Positions 35,493 through 45,062 of a DNA stretch of 64,000 bases are shown here, in pieces. The notes below the pieces were generated by a model. It worked only from the letters and a program-made list of their open reading frames with translations, was not told the origin of the DNA and ran no database searches. Source of the stretch: Hyphomicrobiales bacterium (GTDB lineage: Bacteria; Pseudomonadota; Alphaproteobacteria; Rhizobiales; Rhizobiaceae); the NCBI GenBank assembly GCA_900473745.1, contig UCMW01000009.1:124001-188000 (forward strand), given 5' to 3'. The position numbers and the translations under genes were made by a program. How positions within the stretch are numbered: position 1 is the first letter of the stretch; each line of letters begins with the position of its first letter.

Positions 35493-36557
35493 ATGAGCGG
35501 TCGGACACCTCAAAAACACCTCAAGGCCTCACTTATGCGCCCGCCCTTCCCGATCAAGGAAATCGCCCTGCAATCGGGGCTCAGCCTCGCCACCGTCGAT
35601 CGGGCGCTGCATGGGCGCAGGCATGTGGCGAAGACGACAGGCTTACGCATCGAAGCGGCGATCGCCGAACTGGAGCGGCAATATCAAGAGGTGCAAATCG
35701 GGGGCCGGAGGTTGGTGATCGACGTCGTCATGGAGACGCCGCAGCGGTTTTCGAACGCGGTGCGCGCCGCCTTCGAGGCGGAATTGCCGGGCATGCGGCC
35801 CGCTTCGCTGTCGGCCCGTTTCCATGTGGCCGAGACCATGGCGGAACGGGATCTTCTCGCCATCCTGAAGCGCATTCGCCGGCGCGGCAGTCACGGCGTG
35901 GTGTTGAAAGTGCCCTCGACACCGGCGATTGCGGAGATGGCGGGGGACCTGATGGCGAGCGGCATTCCCGTGGTGACGCTGGTGACCGACCTGCCCGCTC
36001 CGGTGCGCCAGGGTTATGTCGGCATGGACAACCGCGTGGCCGGGGCAACGGCCGCCTATCTGCTCGCTCGCATGGCCGGGCCGGCCGGGGGCAAGGTGTT
36101 GCTGACGCTGTCGAGTGCCCGCTTTTCCGGCGAGGAGGAGCGTGAGCGCGGCTTTCGCGCGGCGCTCGAGAAGGATGCGCCACATCTGGGCGCCGTCACG
36201 ATCTCGGAAGGGTTCGGGGTGGACCGGACGACCGAGCAGCAGGTGAAGACGGCACTGACCGCCGATCCCGAAATCCGCGCCGTCTATTCGATCGGCGGCG
36301 GCAACCGCGCGATCCTCAGGGCCTTTGCCGAGGAGAAGCGGAAGACCGATGTCTTTGCCGCCCACGACCTGGATGCCGACAACCGGACCCTGCTGGCTGA
36401 GGGGCAGCTGACCTTCGTCATCCATCACGACCTGCGCCAGGACGCCCGCAGCGCCTGCCAGATGGTGATGGCACATCACCGCATGCTGCCGAAGGATTTT
36501 CGCATTGCCCCGTCGCGGGTGGCGATCGCCACGCCGCACGAGGTGCATCCAGCCTAG
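35493..36557 (+). CDS. LacI family transcriptional regulator
   Basis: The 354-residue protein has an N-terminal LacI helix-turn-helix (IKEIALQSGLSLATVDRALH, with HGRRHVAKTT) and a periplasmic-binding-like effector domain (HVAETMAERDLL, VTLVTDLPAPVRQGYVGMDN). It probably represses the divergent dioxygenase/SDR operon until a sugar-like or related ligand binds. An in-frame ATG at 35535 nearer the HTH is a possible alternative start. It is convergent with the first chemoreceptor gene. Confidence 0.9.
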   Translation: MSGRTPQKHLKASLMRPPFPIKEIALQSGLSLATVDRALHGRRHVAKTTGLRIEAAIAELERQYQEVQIGGRRLVIDVVMETPQRFSNAVRAAFEAELPGMRPASLSARFHVAETMAERDLLAILKRIRRRGSHGVVLKVPSTPAIAEMAGDLMASGIPVVTLVTDLPAPVRQGYVGMDNRVAGATAAYLLARMAGPAGGKVLLTLSSARFSGEEERERGFRAALEKDAPHLGAVTISEGFGVDRTTEQQVKTALTADPEIRAVYSIGGGNRAILRAFAEEKRKTDVFAAHDLDADNRTLLAEGQLTFVIHHDLRQDARSACQMVMAHHRMLPKDFRIAPSRVAIATPHEVHPA

Positions 36558-36579
36558 AACAGCAAGCGGCATCCGCCCG

Positions 36580-38268
36580 TCAGGCGGCCCGGTCGATCTG
36601 TCTTGTCGACTGCCCGCCCTTCGCGGCCGAAGTCTGGAAGCGGGAGACCATGGTGTAAAGTTCCCTTGCGCTTTCGGCGAGCGAGGCGGCGGTGGCGCTG
36701 GCTTCCTCGCCGGTCGCAGCACTCTGTTGCGTCACCTTATCCAGGGTGTTGATGGCGCTGTTGATCTCGCCGATGCCCTGGGTCTGTTCTCGAGCGGCAA
36801 CGGAGATCGCATCGACATTGCCGTCGATTTCCTGGACCTGATCGACAATGGACTGCAGCGCTTGACCCGTCTTGTCGACGAGGGCGACGCCGTGTTGCAC
36901 GGCGTCGGAGGCCTTGGCGATCAGGCCCTTGATATCCTTGGCGGCACTGGCGGACCGCTGTGCGAGTTCCCGGACCTCCTGGGCAACGACCGCGAATCCC
37001 TTGCCGGCCTCGCCTGCGCGGGCTGCCTCGACGCCGGCATTCAGCGCGAGCAGGTTGGTCTGGAAGGCGATCTCGTCGATGACGCCGATGATGTTTTCGA
37101 TTTCGCGCGAGGAGCTGGCGATTTCACCCATGGCTGACGTCGCCTGCTTGACCACAAGGCCGGAAGCTTCCGCATTGGTGCGCGTCTCGCCGACCAGCCG
37201 GGTGGTGGTCAGGGTGCGGTTTGTCGTGTCCTTGATCGTGGTGGTGATCTCTTCCAGGGCGGCTGCAGTCTCCTCGACGGTCGCAGCCTGACGTTCGCCA
37301 TTGGTGGCGATGCCGTTTGCGACATCGTTGATGACGGCGGCATTGGCCGTGAGGGCGTGCACGGCCTGAACGATGCCGCTCAACGTTCTGTCGAGGGCCT
37401 CGGCGGTCGTGTTCACGTCAAGCCGCGTGTCTTCCATGACGGAGTCGAGCGGTTCGGTCAGGCGAACGGTCACATCACCTTCGGCCAGACGCTTGATAGC
37501 TGCACCGATAATCTTCACCGCCTGCATGCGGGCACTGATGTCGGCGGCGACCTTGATCACCTTGTAGACCTTCCCGCGCGAATTGAAGACCGGCGTGTAG
37601 GCGGCCTGGATCCAGACCTCGCGGCCACCCTTGCCATAACGCACGAAGTTAGAGGCGATGAATTCGCCGGCCCGCAGCCGCTCCCAGAACTGTGCATATT
37701 CGGCTGTCGTGACATAGGTCGGGTCGCAGAACATGCGATGATGCTTGCTGACGATTTCGGCATGATCGAAGCCCATGGCCTTCAGGAAATTCTCATTGGC
37801 CTGGACGATCGTGCCGTCGATTTCGAATTCGATGATCGCCTGGGACTGGTCGATCGCGCGCAGACGGTTGGCGTCGTGCAGAGCTGTGATCTTGGTCGCG
37901 GTGATGTCGGAGGCGATCTTCAAGACGCGGACCACACGACCGGCATGGAAGACGGGGTTGTAGGTCGCCTCGATCCAGACATCCTCGCCGGTCTTGCTCT
38001 GGCGTCGAAACTGACCACCCTGGACCCGTCCGGCCGCAAGGTCCGACCAGAAGCGCTGGTAATCCGGCGACTGGCGGATCGCGTCTTCGCAGAAGATGCG
38101 GTGATGTTTGCCAACGATTTCATCGAGACGATAGCCGAGCGTCTTGAGGAAATTCTCGTTGGCGTCGAGGATGGTACCGTCAGGCGAGAAGGAAATCATC
38201 GCCTGTGCGTTGGAAAGGGCTCTCATGTCATCGGCAAGCTTGGTGGCGTGCAGGTAATCCGTCAGCAT
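36580..38268 (-). CDS. Cytoplasmic methyl-accepting chemotaxis protein with two PAS domains (copy 1)
   Basis: The 562-residue receptor has no membrane segments: PAS1 (about 15-118), PAS2 (about 138-242), a HAMP-like linker and a methyl-accepting signalling domain with the hairpin tip [20 protein letters not shown]. The layout resembles the soluble rhizobial receptor McpY. PAS domains may bind haem, flavin or a small metabolite. The start at 38268 aligns exactly with that of the adjacent paralogue of the same length; longer in-frame starts do not. Confidence 0.92.
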   Translation of the reverse strand: MLTDYLHATKLADDMRALSNAQAMISFSPDGTILDANENFLKTLGYRLDEIVGKHHRIFCEDAIRQSPDYQRFWSDLAAGRVQGGQFRRQSKTGEDVWIEATYNPVFHAGRVVRVLKIASDITATKITALHDANRLRAIDQSQAIIEFEIDGTIVQANENFLKAMGFDHAEIVSKHHRMFCDPTYVTTAEYAQFWERLRAGEFIASNFVRYGKGGREVWIQAAYTPVFNSRGKVYKVIKVAADISARMQAVKIIGAAIKRLAEGDVTVRLTEPLDSVMEDTRLDVNTTAEALDRTLSGIVQAVHALTANAAVINDVANGIATNGERQAATVEETAAALEEITTTIKDTTNRTLTTTRLVGETRTNAEASGLVVKQATSAMGEIASSSREIENIIGVIDEIAFQTNLLALNAGVEAARAGEAGKGFAVVAQEVRELAQRSASAAKDIKGLIAKASDAVQHGVALVDKTGQALQSIVDQVQEIDGNVDAISVAAREQTQGIGEINSAINTLDKVTQQSAATGEEASATAASLAESARELYTMVSRFQTSAAKGGQSTRQIDRAA

Positions 38269-38328
38269 ATTCGTGCCTCTTGAGGTTTCTCGAATACACC
38301 TAACCATCGGAATATTAATGTTTACTAA

Positions 38329-38353
38329 ATTCTGCACCCGGGATTAGCAGAAT
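38329..38353 (-). promoter_or_regulatory. Inverted repeat upstream of chemoreceptor copy 1
   Basis: ATTCTGC (38329-38335) and GCAGAAT (38347-38353) form an interrupted palindrome in an AT-rich stretch 61 bp upstream of the start codon. It is a candidate operator or promoter element; no binding protein is assigned. Confidence 0.4.
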
Positions 38354-38471
38354 TGATAAACGTCAAAAATGTGGGCGCAGCATCGATACTATCTTTGGAT
38401 GAATGAAGACTTCCTCATGGAATTGCCGTTGTCACCTGGCCCGTTTTTGACCGGCTAAGCGGAAATCAACA

Positions 38472-38508
38472 AAGACAAGCGCCCGGCAGCTAACCGGGCG
38501 CATGTCTT
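38472..38508 (-). terminator. Hairpin downstream of chemoreceptor copy 2
   Basis: AAGACA and GCGCCCGG pair with CCGGGCGC and TGTCTT, leaving one A/A mismatch and a 7-nt loop. It lies about 80 bp beyond the stop of the second receptor gene. The remaining sequence of the 38269-38585 gap has no gene. Confidence 0.65.
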
Positions 38509-38585
38509 CATCTTTTGTGATCGCAGGTCTCCGTCCATGCCGGAGAGAGAATGCCCCCCGGAGCAGACAGCGATATGAGAGCCCG

Positions 38586-40274
38586 TCAGGCGGCCCTGAC
38601 GACCGAGTGCTGAACCTGGCCTGGCCGAAGCGCAGAAGTCTGGAAGCGGGAGACGAGCGCGTAGAGGTCTCTTGCGCCATCGGCGAGAGAGTTGGCGGCA
38701 GCGCTCGCTTCTTCGACGGTCGCGGCACTCTGCTGCGTCACCTTGTCGAGCATATTGATCGAGCCGTTGATTTCGCCAATTCCTTGCGCCTGGTCGCGGG
38801 CCGCCGTCGAGATGGCATCGACATTACCGTCGATTTCCTGGACCTGGTTGACGATCGATTCGAGCGCATGGCCGGTCTGGTCGACGAGGGCGACGCCGTG
38901 GCGCACGGCACTCGCGGACTTGGCGATCAGGCCCTTGATATCCTTGGCGGCGCTGGCTGAGCGCTGGGCGAGTTCGCGCACCTCCTGGGCGACGACCGCA
39001 AAGCCCTTACCGGCCTCGCCCGCTCGAGCCGCCTCGACGCCGGCATTCAGCGCGAGCAGATTGGTCTGGAAAGCGATCTCGTCGATCACGCCGATGATGT
39101 TTTCGATTTCGCGCGAGGAGCCGGCGATCTCGTCCATGGCCGTGGTCGCCTGGGTGACGACCGTGCCCGAGGCTTCCGCATTGGCGCGGGTCTCGCTGAC
39201 GAGGCGGGTGGTGGCAAGCGTTCGAGTGGTCGTGTCCTTGACCGTGCGGTTGATCTCTTCGAGGGCCGCGGCCGTTTCCTCGACCGTTGCGGCCTGACGT
39301 TCACCGTTTGCGGCGATGCTGTTGGAGACGTCGCTGATGACGGCGGCATTTTCGGACAGCGCCTGGGCGGCGCGCACGATGCCGGTCATGGTCTGATCGA
39401 GCGCTTCTGCCGCCGTGTTGACGTCGAGGCGGGTGTCTTCGAGAACCGAGTCCAGCGGTTCGTTCAGGCGCACCGTCAGATCGCCCTCGGCAAGGCGCTT
39501 GATGGCCGCGCCGATGATCTTGACGGCGCGCATGCGCGGGCTGATGTCGGCCGCGACCTTGATGACCTTGTAGACCTTGCCGCGGGAATTGAAGACCGGC
39601 GTGTAGGCTGCCTGGATCCAGACCTCGCGGCCACCCTTCCCGTAACGTACGAAGTTGGAGGCGATGAATTCGCCAGCGCGCAGGCGCTCCCAGAACTTCG
39701 CATAGTCGGCCGTGTCGACATAGGTCGGATCGCAGAACATGCGGTGATGCTTGCCGACGATTTCGGCATGATCGTAACCCATGGCTTTCAAGAAATTCTC
39801 ATTGGCATGAACGATGGTGCCGTCGATCTCGAATTCGATGATCGCCTGGGACTGGTCGATCGCCCTCAGGCGGTTGCCGTCATGCAGCGAGGCGATCTTG
39901 CTCGTCGTGATGTCGGAAGCGATCTTCAGGATGCGGACCACGCGGCCGCCACTGAAAACCGGATTGTAGGTCGCCTCGATCCAGACATCGTCGCCCGCCT
40001 TGCTCTGGCGGCGGAACTGGCCGCTCTGGAACTTGCCCGCGGCAAGTTCGGCCCAGAAGCGCTGATAATCGGGTGACTGGCGGATCGCGTCTTCGCAGAA
40101 GATGCGGTGATGCTTGCCGACGATATCGTCGAGACTGTAGCCCAGTGTCTTCAGGAAGTTCTCGTTGGCATGAAGGATGGTGCCATCGGGTTTGAATGAG
40201 ATCATCGCCTGCGCCGTGGAAAGCGCCTTCATGTCTTCGGCAAGCTTATTCGCGTTCAGGTAGTTCGACAGCAT
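38586..40274 (-). CDS. Cytoplasmic methyl-accepting chemotaxis protein with two PAS domains (copy 2)
   Basis: The 562-residue receptor is a close paralogue of the adjacent one, identical in length and architecture: PAS1, PAS2, linker, methyl-accepting domain, no membrane helices. The signalling core ([20 protein letters not shown] and following) and the PAS2 stretch [19 protein letters not shown] are identical; differences are scattered, mainly in PAS1 and in the helices flanking the tip. The start at 40274 is the only one that keeps the shared N-terminus. It should signal to the same Che array as copy 1. Confidence 0.93.
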   Translation of the reverse strand: MLSNYLNANKLAEDMKALSTAQAMISFKPDGTILHANENFLKTLGYSLDDIVGKHHRIFCEDAIRQSPDYQRFWAELAAGKFQSGQFRRQSKAGDDVWIEATYNPVFSGGRVVRILKIASDITTSKIASLHDGNRLRAIDQSQAIIEFEIDGTIVHANENFLKAMGYDHAEIVGKHHRMFCDPTYVDTADYAKFWERLRAGEFIASNFVRYGKGGREVWIQAAYTPVFNSRGKVYKVIKVAADISPRMRAVKIIGAAIKRLAEGDLTVRLNEPLDSVLEDTRLDVNTAAEALDQTMTGIVRAAQALSENAAVISDVSNSIAANGERQAATVEETAAALEEINRTVKDTTTRTLATTRLVSETRANAEASGTVVTQATTAMDEIAGSSREIENIIGVIDEIAFQTNLLALNAGVEAARAGEAGKGFAVVAQEVRELAQRSASAAKDIKGLIAKSASAVRHGVALVDQTGHALESIVNQVQEIDGNVDAISTAARDQAQGIGEINGSINMLDKVTQQSAATVEEASAAANSLADGARDLYALVSRFQTSALRPGQVQHSVVRAA

Positions 40275-40349
40275 GTTGGCCCCCAGGCGTGGATATATGC
40301 CTCAATCAAACCTGCGTTATGTTAACGACCGCTAAATGGCGGGGCGTAT

Positions 40350-40367
40350 TTTGTCATAAATGACAAA
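40350..40367 (-). promoter_or_regulatory. Palindrome upstream of chemoreceptor copy 2
   Basis: Eight-bp arms TTTGTCAT and ATGACAAA with a 2-bp centre lie 76 bp upstream of the receptor start codon in AT-rich DNA. It is a candidate operator for an unknown regulator and is not conserved upstream of copy 1. The rest of the 40275-40619 gap has no gene. Confidence 0.5.
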
Positions 40368-40558
40368 CGTTAAACGGGAATTCGATGAGATGGACCCAAA
40401 AAAGGTTGAATTCGAAACAACTCACAGGCCCTGACGAGCAAGGCGCACCTCATTTTTGAGGGGTGCGGACTTCGGGTCCCGCCAGCTTTCCTCACCCGCA
40501 GGCTTCCGAGTCGCCATATGTTCCATATGGGGAACAATCGCGCTTGACGCAAGGCCAT

Positions 40559-40589
40559 GAAAAAACCGCCGGATCTGCACCCGGCGGTT
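40559..40589 (-). terminator. Terminator of the beta-solenoid membrane protein gene
   Basis: Nine-bp arms AACCGCCGG (40564-40572) and CCGGCGGTT (40581-40589) are followed by a T run on the minus strand, about 30 bp beyond the stop codon. Confidence 0.8.
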
Positions 40590-40619
40590 GAGACTGAATT
40601 TGATCATTCGGAGGACCCG

Positions 40620-42449
40620 TCAGTCATCGCGGCGGATCATGCCGGAGATAGCTGCGGCGGCGATGGCGGTGACGACCCAGCCGAGTACGATGAAGATCTT
40701 CTGGAGGTAAAACATCCAATAGCCCCAGGCGCCGCGACCCGGGGACGGCGCCCAGGCGTCGGTCTGGCCGAGATCGAGCACGGGGACGACGACGTCGAGG
40801 GCATAGGCGAAGGAGTAGAAGGTTTCGTAGTCCTTGCCGGGGGCAAGGGCGTCGGACCATTCGGCGGCAGGGTTTTCGGAGGGTCCGTCGGCGATGGTTT
40901 TCCAGTCTTGCGATGTCAGGACGACGGGGGAGTTGGGGGCGAAGTCGCCGGCGTTCCAGGTGGCGAAGGCGGCTAACATCGTGAGGCAGACGAGACCAGC
41001 GATCCAACCAAGGCTACGCAGCGGTTTATAACCGTAGCCGGCGACGAAGCGTGAGCCCGTGTCCATGGCCAACTTGGCGGTTGCAAGTACATCTGGCTGC
41101 ATCCAGCTTTCAGTGCGCGCCTTTCGCTCTCTAATAGCTTTGCGTGTTGCCTTGCGTTGTTCGATTTCTTTGGCGACGAGGATTTCGCGGGCTTCGTAGC
41201 GCTGGCCGGTTTCGCGGTAGAATTTGGCGAGCTGCTGGTAGGGTTGGGGGTGGAAGCTCGCTTCGATGTTCGCTGTTTGTCGCAACCAGGACAGTCGAAA
41301 CCCCAGCTCTGTAGGGCCAAACACCGCCTCGTAGGTTGAACCGACCATACCGCTATCAACGGCCATTTCCCAACTCTCCCTATCGTCGACAAGTTGGCGG
41401 AAACTGGCTGAGGCAAATTCTACGCGACCTCGAATTGACGACAATCTCCGCCAGTAAAGTCCACCTTCGACTTTGAGATTTTGAGCATTCAAGGCATATC
41501 CATTCGTCGCCTCAATTGTTGCCTCTTCAAACGAGCAGTTCGTCCCTACCTCGGCAGCGCTGAGGCTGAGCATCCCGTAAATTTTTGCCCGATTTAGGAA
41601 GAGTGAGCCGGTGACAACTACTCCTTCGAGATCCAGCGCCGAAGCCGTCCTGCCTATCAATGAAATATTGTGACAGTTGAGGTCACCGTCTACTTCCGCG
41701 CCATTGAATGATATTTGGCCAGACGCAGACAGGTCCGTCAGAAAAACGCTCGCACCAATCTTCGCATGCTCAGAGTTCAGAAGTGGATCTTCTGTTCCGT
41801 CTAACACTGTGTGTATGCAGTTGAGTTGCCCAGTTATTTGCGCCCCAACGAGCGATAGTCCGCCTCGAAGTCTAGAGCGAGCGAGGAAGACCGCATCGGC
41901 AATACGAGCGCCTTGAAGAGACAGGGCTAGCGCCCCGGCGCCATCCAGCGTCGCATCGACACACGTGAATTGGCCAGCAATCTCAGCACCGCTTAGCGAC
42001 ACCGTGCCACTACTCTCAACGCGATCGAGCACAACGTTTCCACCAACCACAACTCGCTCCAATATCAACTCTTGAACGCGAGAGCCTTTGAGTTGAAGAA
42101 ACGGGAATTCTGCCTGTCGAGCGTCGATGGATGAGCTAAAAGTACATTGAGTAAGATTTAGCGCTCCGAATGCTTTTATGTAACGAAGATCAACATCACC
42201 TTCGATCCACGCACCACCTAGTGACACTCCTCGCTCATGGACACGATAATTTTGACAACCACCAACGATCAAATAGCGCAGGAGATCAGCTCTGATCGTA
42301 CGCTCGATGCTTGGACCGTGAGGACAAGCGCCGTCACCCAAAACGGTTAGGTTACCGAAACGGCTGTTGCTTAGCAGCAGCCGCTCGGCCTCACTGAGCG
42401 CGTCCTCGCCTTGCAGCTTCTCGATATCGCCATAGATCCGGATCAGCAT
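40620..42449 (-). CDS. Large membrane-anchored beta-solenoid repeat protein of unknown function
   Basis: The 609-residue protein has roughly four or five imperfect repeats of about 45 residues (residues 70-330). The repeat pattern includes SLSGAEIAGQFTCVDATLDG, LVGAQITGQLNCIHTVLDG and FNGAEVDGDLNCHNISLIGR, indicating a right-handed or pentapeptide-like beta solenoid. A helical region (about 400-470) and two C-terminal membrane helices (about 475-495 and 578-605) follow. No catalytic motif is seen. The 5' half is clearly more AT-rich, with different codon choice, than the 3' half and neighbours. Similar proteins are sometimes labelled membrane-associated oxidoreductase without support. Confidence 0.75.
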   Translation of the reverse strand: MLIRIYGDIEKLQGEDALSEAERLLLSNSRFGNLTVLGDGACPHGPSIERTIRADLLRYLIVGGCQNYRVHERGVSLGGAWIEGDVDLRYIKAFGALNLTQCTFSSSIDARQAEFPFLQLKGSRVQELILERVVVGGNVVLDRVESSGTVSLSGAEIAGQFTCVDATLDGAGALALSLQGARIADAVFLARSRLRGGLSLVGAQITGQLNCIHTVLDGTEDPLLNSEHAKIGASVFLTDLSASGQISFNGAEVDGDLNCHNISLIGRTASALDLEGVVVTGSLFLNRAKIYGMLSLSAAEVGTNCSFEEATIEATNGYALNAQNLKVEGGLYWRRLSSIRGRVEFASASFRQLVDDRESWEMAVDSGMVGSTYEAVFGPTELGFRLSWLRQTANIEASFHPQPYQQLAKFYRETGQRYEAREILVAKEIEQRKATRKAIRERKARTESWMQPDVLATAKLAMDTGSRFVAGYGYKPLRSLGWIAGLVCLTMLAAFATWNAGDFAPNSPVVLTSQDWKTIADGPSENPAAEWSDALAPGKDYETFYSFAYALDVVVPVLDLGQTDAWAPSPGRGAWGYWMFYLQKIFIVLGWVVTAIAAAAISGMIRRDD

Positions 42450-42530
42450 GGTCGCCCCACGGGTTCAAGGTGATGGCGACACTAGCTGCGGCGCCAGCCG
42501 CCCGCAACCGCAGGATGGCATTGCCCGTGT

Positions 42531-42585
42531 GCCCCCTCACCCGGCCTCCGCTTCGCTCGGCCGCACTCTCCCCGAGGGGTAAGGA
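42531..42585. repeat. GC-rich palindromic repeat
   Basis: CCCCTCACCCGGCC, CGCTTCGCTCGG and CTCCCCGAGGGG modules form a compact mosaic hairpin, similar to the other GC-rich elements in the window. It lies between the small Gly-rich protein gene and the beta-solenoid gene. Confidence 0.65.
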
Positions 42586-42623
42586 GCAGCCACAGGCGCG
42601 GCGACGCCGGTCTCCAAAACGCG

Positions 42624-42652
42624 AAAAGCCGCCAGGTTGCCCGGCGGCTTTT
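42624..42652 (-). terminator. Terminator of the small Gly-rich protein gene
   Basis: Ten-bp arms AAAAGCCGCC and GGCGGCTTTT with a 9-nt loop form a strong hairpin with T tracts on both strands. It lies 25 bp beyond the stop codon. Confidence 0.85.
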
Positions 42653-42677
42653 GTCATTTCAAACCTTGCTGCTCGTC

Positions 42678-43070
42678 TCAGACGAACTGGCTGAGGCCCG
42701 GGACCGAGGCAACCACCTCGTCCACCACGTCTGCGCCGGCGTATTCGCGGGCGACGGCCATGGTTTCCTTGGCGAGGGTCGAGATTTCGCCCATGCCGAG
42801 GCCTTGCGACATCAGCTGCTGGCCAAGGCCCATGATGCCGCCGCCGCCGATGGCGCTCATCAGACCGCCGAGCAGGCCGCCGCCGCCGGCGCCTTCGCCA
42901 TTGTGTTTGGCGACGAGTTCGGCCGCACCCGGGATCGCTTCGATCATGCGGGCGACCGGGCCGTCGGCTGCTTCGCGCTGCAGGAAGCCGAGCATCATGC
43001 CGAGCGCCGTTTCGGCCTTGTCCTGGGAAATGCCGACGTTTTCGGCGATGCGGGTGACGATTTCGCTCAT
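42678..43070 (-). CDS. Small helical Gly-rich protein, DUF2267/DUF2780-like
   Basis: The 130-residue protein has an N-terminal helical bundle (VGISQDKAETALGMMLGFLQ), a Gly-rich middle (about 59-80) and a C-terminal helical part ending EVVASVPGLSQFV. The pattern resembles DUF2267/DUF2780 proteins; the exact family is uncertain and function unknown. ATG 43070 follows AGGAGG. The gene is divergent from the HerA-like ATPase. Confidence 0.7.
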   Translation of the reverse strand: MSEIVTRIAENVGISQDKAETALGMMLGFLQREAADGPVARMIEAIPGAAELVAKHNGEGAGGGGLLGGLMSAIGGGGIMGLGQQLMSQGLGMGEISTLAKETMAVAREYAGADVVDEVVASVPGLSQFV

Positions 43071-43311
43071 CTTCAGAGTCCTCCTGCAGGGATTTTTGAC
43101 GTTAACGTCAACGTAATGGATGTTTATTCCGAACTCAAGCGCTGGTGGTCTCGAGCCGGCGAAATTTGCCGGGATCGATGGCATGGACCGACCGCCCATT
43201 CCGGAGCCGGATTGCCCGCATCATGGCGGGACATCCAACCGTTGTCGATGTCCCATAGTCCTCCTATAAGAGCAAGCTGAAGTCCTGATGACGAATGGGA
43301 GAAACGTCCGC

Positions 43312-44874
43312 ATGCTGCAAGAAGGTTCGCTCTATCTCGGCACCAGCCGCAACCCGGACGACAGCCTGAACAAGGCCGAATATCTGGCGCTGAAATACGG
43401 CAACCGCCATGGCATCGTGACCGGGGCCACCGGCACCGGCAAGACCGTCACCCTGCAGGTGCTGGCGGAGAGCTTTTCGGAGGCCGGCGTTCCGGTCTTT
43501 GCCTCCGACATCAAGGGCGACCTTTCGGGGATCGCCGCCATGGGCGAGCCGAAGGACTGGATCACCCAGCGGGCGGAGCAGATCGGCTTTACCGATTACG
43601 CACCAGCGGAATTCCCCGTCATCTTCTGGGATCTCTATGGCGAGAAGGGTCACCGGGTGCGCACCACGGTGGCCGAGATGGGGCCGCTGCTTCTCTCGCG
43701 GCTGATGAATGCTTCGGAGGCCCAGGAAGGCGCGCTCAACATCGCCTTCAAGATCGCCGACGAAGGCGGGCTGCCGTTGATGGATCTGAGAGACCTGCAG
43801 GCGCTGCTCACCTATATGGCGGAGCATGCCACGGAGCTCTCCAGCCAGTTCGGCCTCATCTCCAAGGCCTCGATCGCCACGCTGCAACGCGGGCTTCTGA
43901 TCCTCGAGCAGCAGGGGGCGGAGAATTTCTTCGGCGAGCCGGCGCTCAAGGTGACCGACATCATGCGCACGACCAATGACGGGCGCGGCGCGATCTCGAT
44001 CCTCGCCGCCGACAAGCTGATGATGAACCCGCGTCTCTACGCGACCTTCCTGCTCTGGCTGCTCTCGGAACTGTTCGAGGAACTGCCTGAGGTCGGCGAT
44101 CTCGACAAGCCGAAGCTCGTGTTCTTCTTCGACGAGGCGCATCTCCTCTTCAATGACGCGCCGAAGGTGCTGATCGAGCGGGTCGAGCAGGTGGTGCGGC
44201 TCATCCGCTCCAAGGGGGTCGGCGTCTATTTCGTCACGCAGAACCCGCTCGACGTGCCGGAAACCGTGCTCGCCCAGCTCGGCAACCGGGTGCAGCATGC
44301 GCTGCGCGCCTATACGCCGCGCGAGCAGAAGGCGGTGAGGACGGCGGCGGACACCTTCCGGCCGAATCCGGCTTTCGATTGCGCCGATACGATCACCCAG
44401 CTCGGCATCGGCGAGGCGCTGGTCTCGACGCTCGAAGCCAAGGGCATTCCCTCCATGGTGGAGCGCACGCTGATCCGTCCGCCTTCGGGCAAGGTCGGGC
44501 CGATCGACGACGCCACACGGCAGAAGGTAATGAACCTCTCTCCGGTCGCCGGCCAGTACGACATCGATCTCGACTCGGAGTCGGCCTACGAGATCCTCTC
44601 GGCACGCGCCAAGAAGGCAGCCGAAGCGGAAGCGGCCAAACGCGAGGCCGAGGAAAAGGCCGAGGGCGGCGACAGCGCTGCCGGTCGCTGGACGCTTCCG
44701 GGCTTCGGCGACGAGCCGAATGAGACTTCTTCTCGACGCACGACGACCAAACGCAGCTCCGGATACCAGCGCGAGACGGTGATCGAGGCGGCGATGAAAA
44801 GTGCGGCACGGTCGGTCGCGACTTCGGTGGGCCGGGCGCTAGTGCGCGGGATTCTCGGCAGTCTGAGACGGTAA
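43312..44874 (+). CDS. HerA-like ATPase of the DUF853/YjgR family
   Basis: The 520-residue P-loop ATPase has Walker A GATGTGKT (38-45), Walker B KLVFFFDEAHLLF (about 267-279) and YFVTQNPLDVPETVLAQLGN. This architecture is the YjgR family, distantly related to the HerA/FtsK translocases; its cellular role is unknown. A C-terminal coiled stretch rich in Glu/Ala/Lys (about 430-455) and a basic, Ser-rich tail follow. I prefer ATG 43312 because GGGAGA sits 9 nt upstream and the protein then begins at the conserved MLQEGSLYLG; a start at 43288 is possible. Confidence 0.93.
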   Translation: MLQEGSLYLGTSRNPDDSLNKAEYLALKYGNRHGIVTGATGTGKTVTLQVLAESFSEAGVPVFASDIKGDLSGIAAMGEPKDWITQRAEQIGFTDYAPAEFPVIFWDLYGEKGHRVRTTVAEMGPLLLSRLMNASEAQEGALNIAFKIADEGGLPLMDLRDLQALLTYMAEHATELSSQFGLISKASIATLQRGLLILEQQGAENFFGEPALKVTDIMRTTNDGRGAISILAADKLMMNPRLYATFLLWLLSELFEELPEVGDLDKPKLVFFFDEAHLLFNDAPKVLIERVEQVVRLIRSKGVGVYFVTQNPLDVPETVLAQLGNRVQHALRAYTPREQKAVRTAADTFRPNPAFDCADTITQLGIGEALVSTLEAKGIPSMVERTLIRPPSGKVGPIDDATRQKVMNLSPVAGQYDIDLDSESAYEILSARAKKAAEAEAAKREAEEKAEGGDSAAGRWTLPGFGDEPNETSSRRTTTKRSSGYQRETVIEAAMKSAARSVATSVGRALVRGILGSLRR

Positions 44875-44953
44875 AGCGAGGAAAACGGCCGGTTTCCGCA
44901 GGACGTTCGTTCCTGCACGCGACCACAACCAAGAGTTATTTTCACATCAGGTA

Positions 44954-44978
44954 TGCACGCAATATTTACTTGCGTGCA
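44954..44978. promoter_or_regulatory. Inverted repeat upstream of the lipoprotein gene
   Basis: Nine-bp arms TGCACGCAA and TTGCGTGCA are separated by 7 bp of AT-rich DNA, 85 bp upstream of the lipoprotein start. It lies in an otherwise empty 188-bp gap and may be an operator or promoter element. Confidence 0.55.
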
Positions 44979-45062
44979 AGTTCATGTATTCTCCACTCCA
45001 GGTGGCGCTTATCATTCGGATAAACGCGGATGGATGCAGGCTGACGCCGGCACCTGGGGGAC

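Noticed and set aside
44585..44945. Minus-strand frames at the end of the HerA-like gene
   Set aside because: They are antisense to the ATPase and have no start context or domain.
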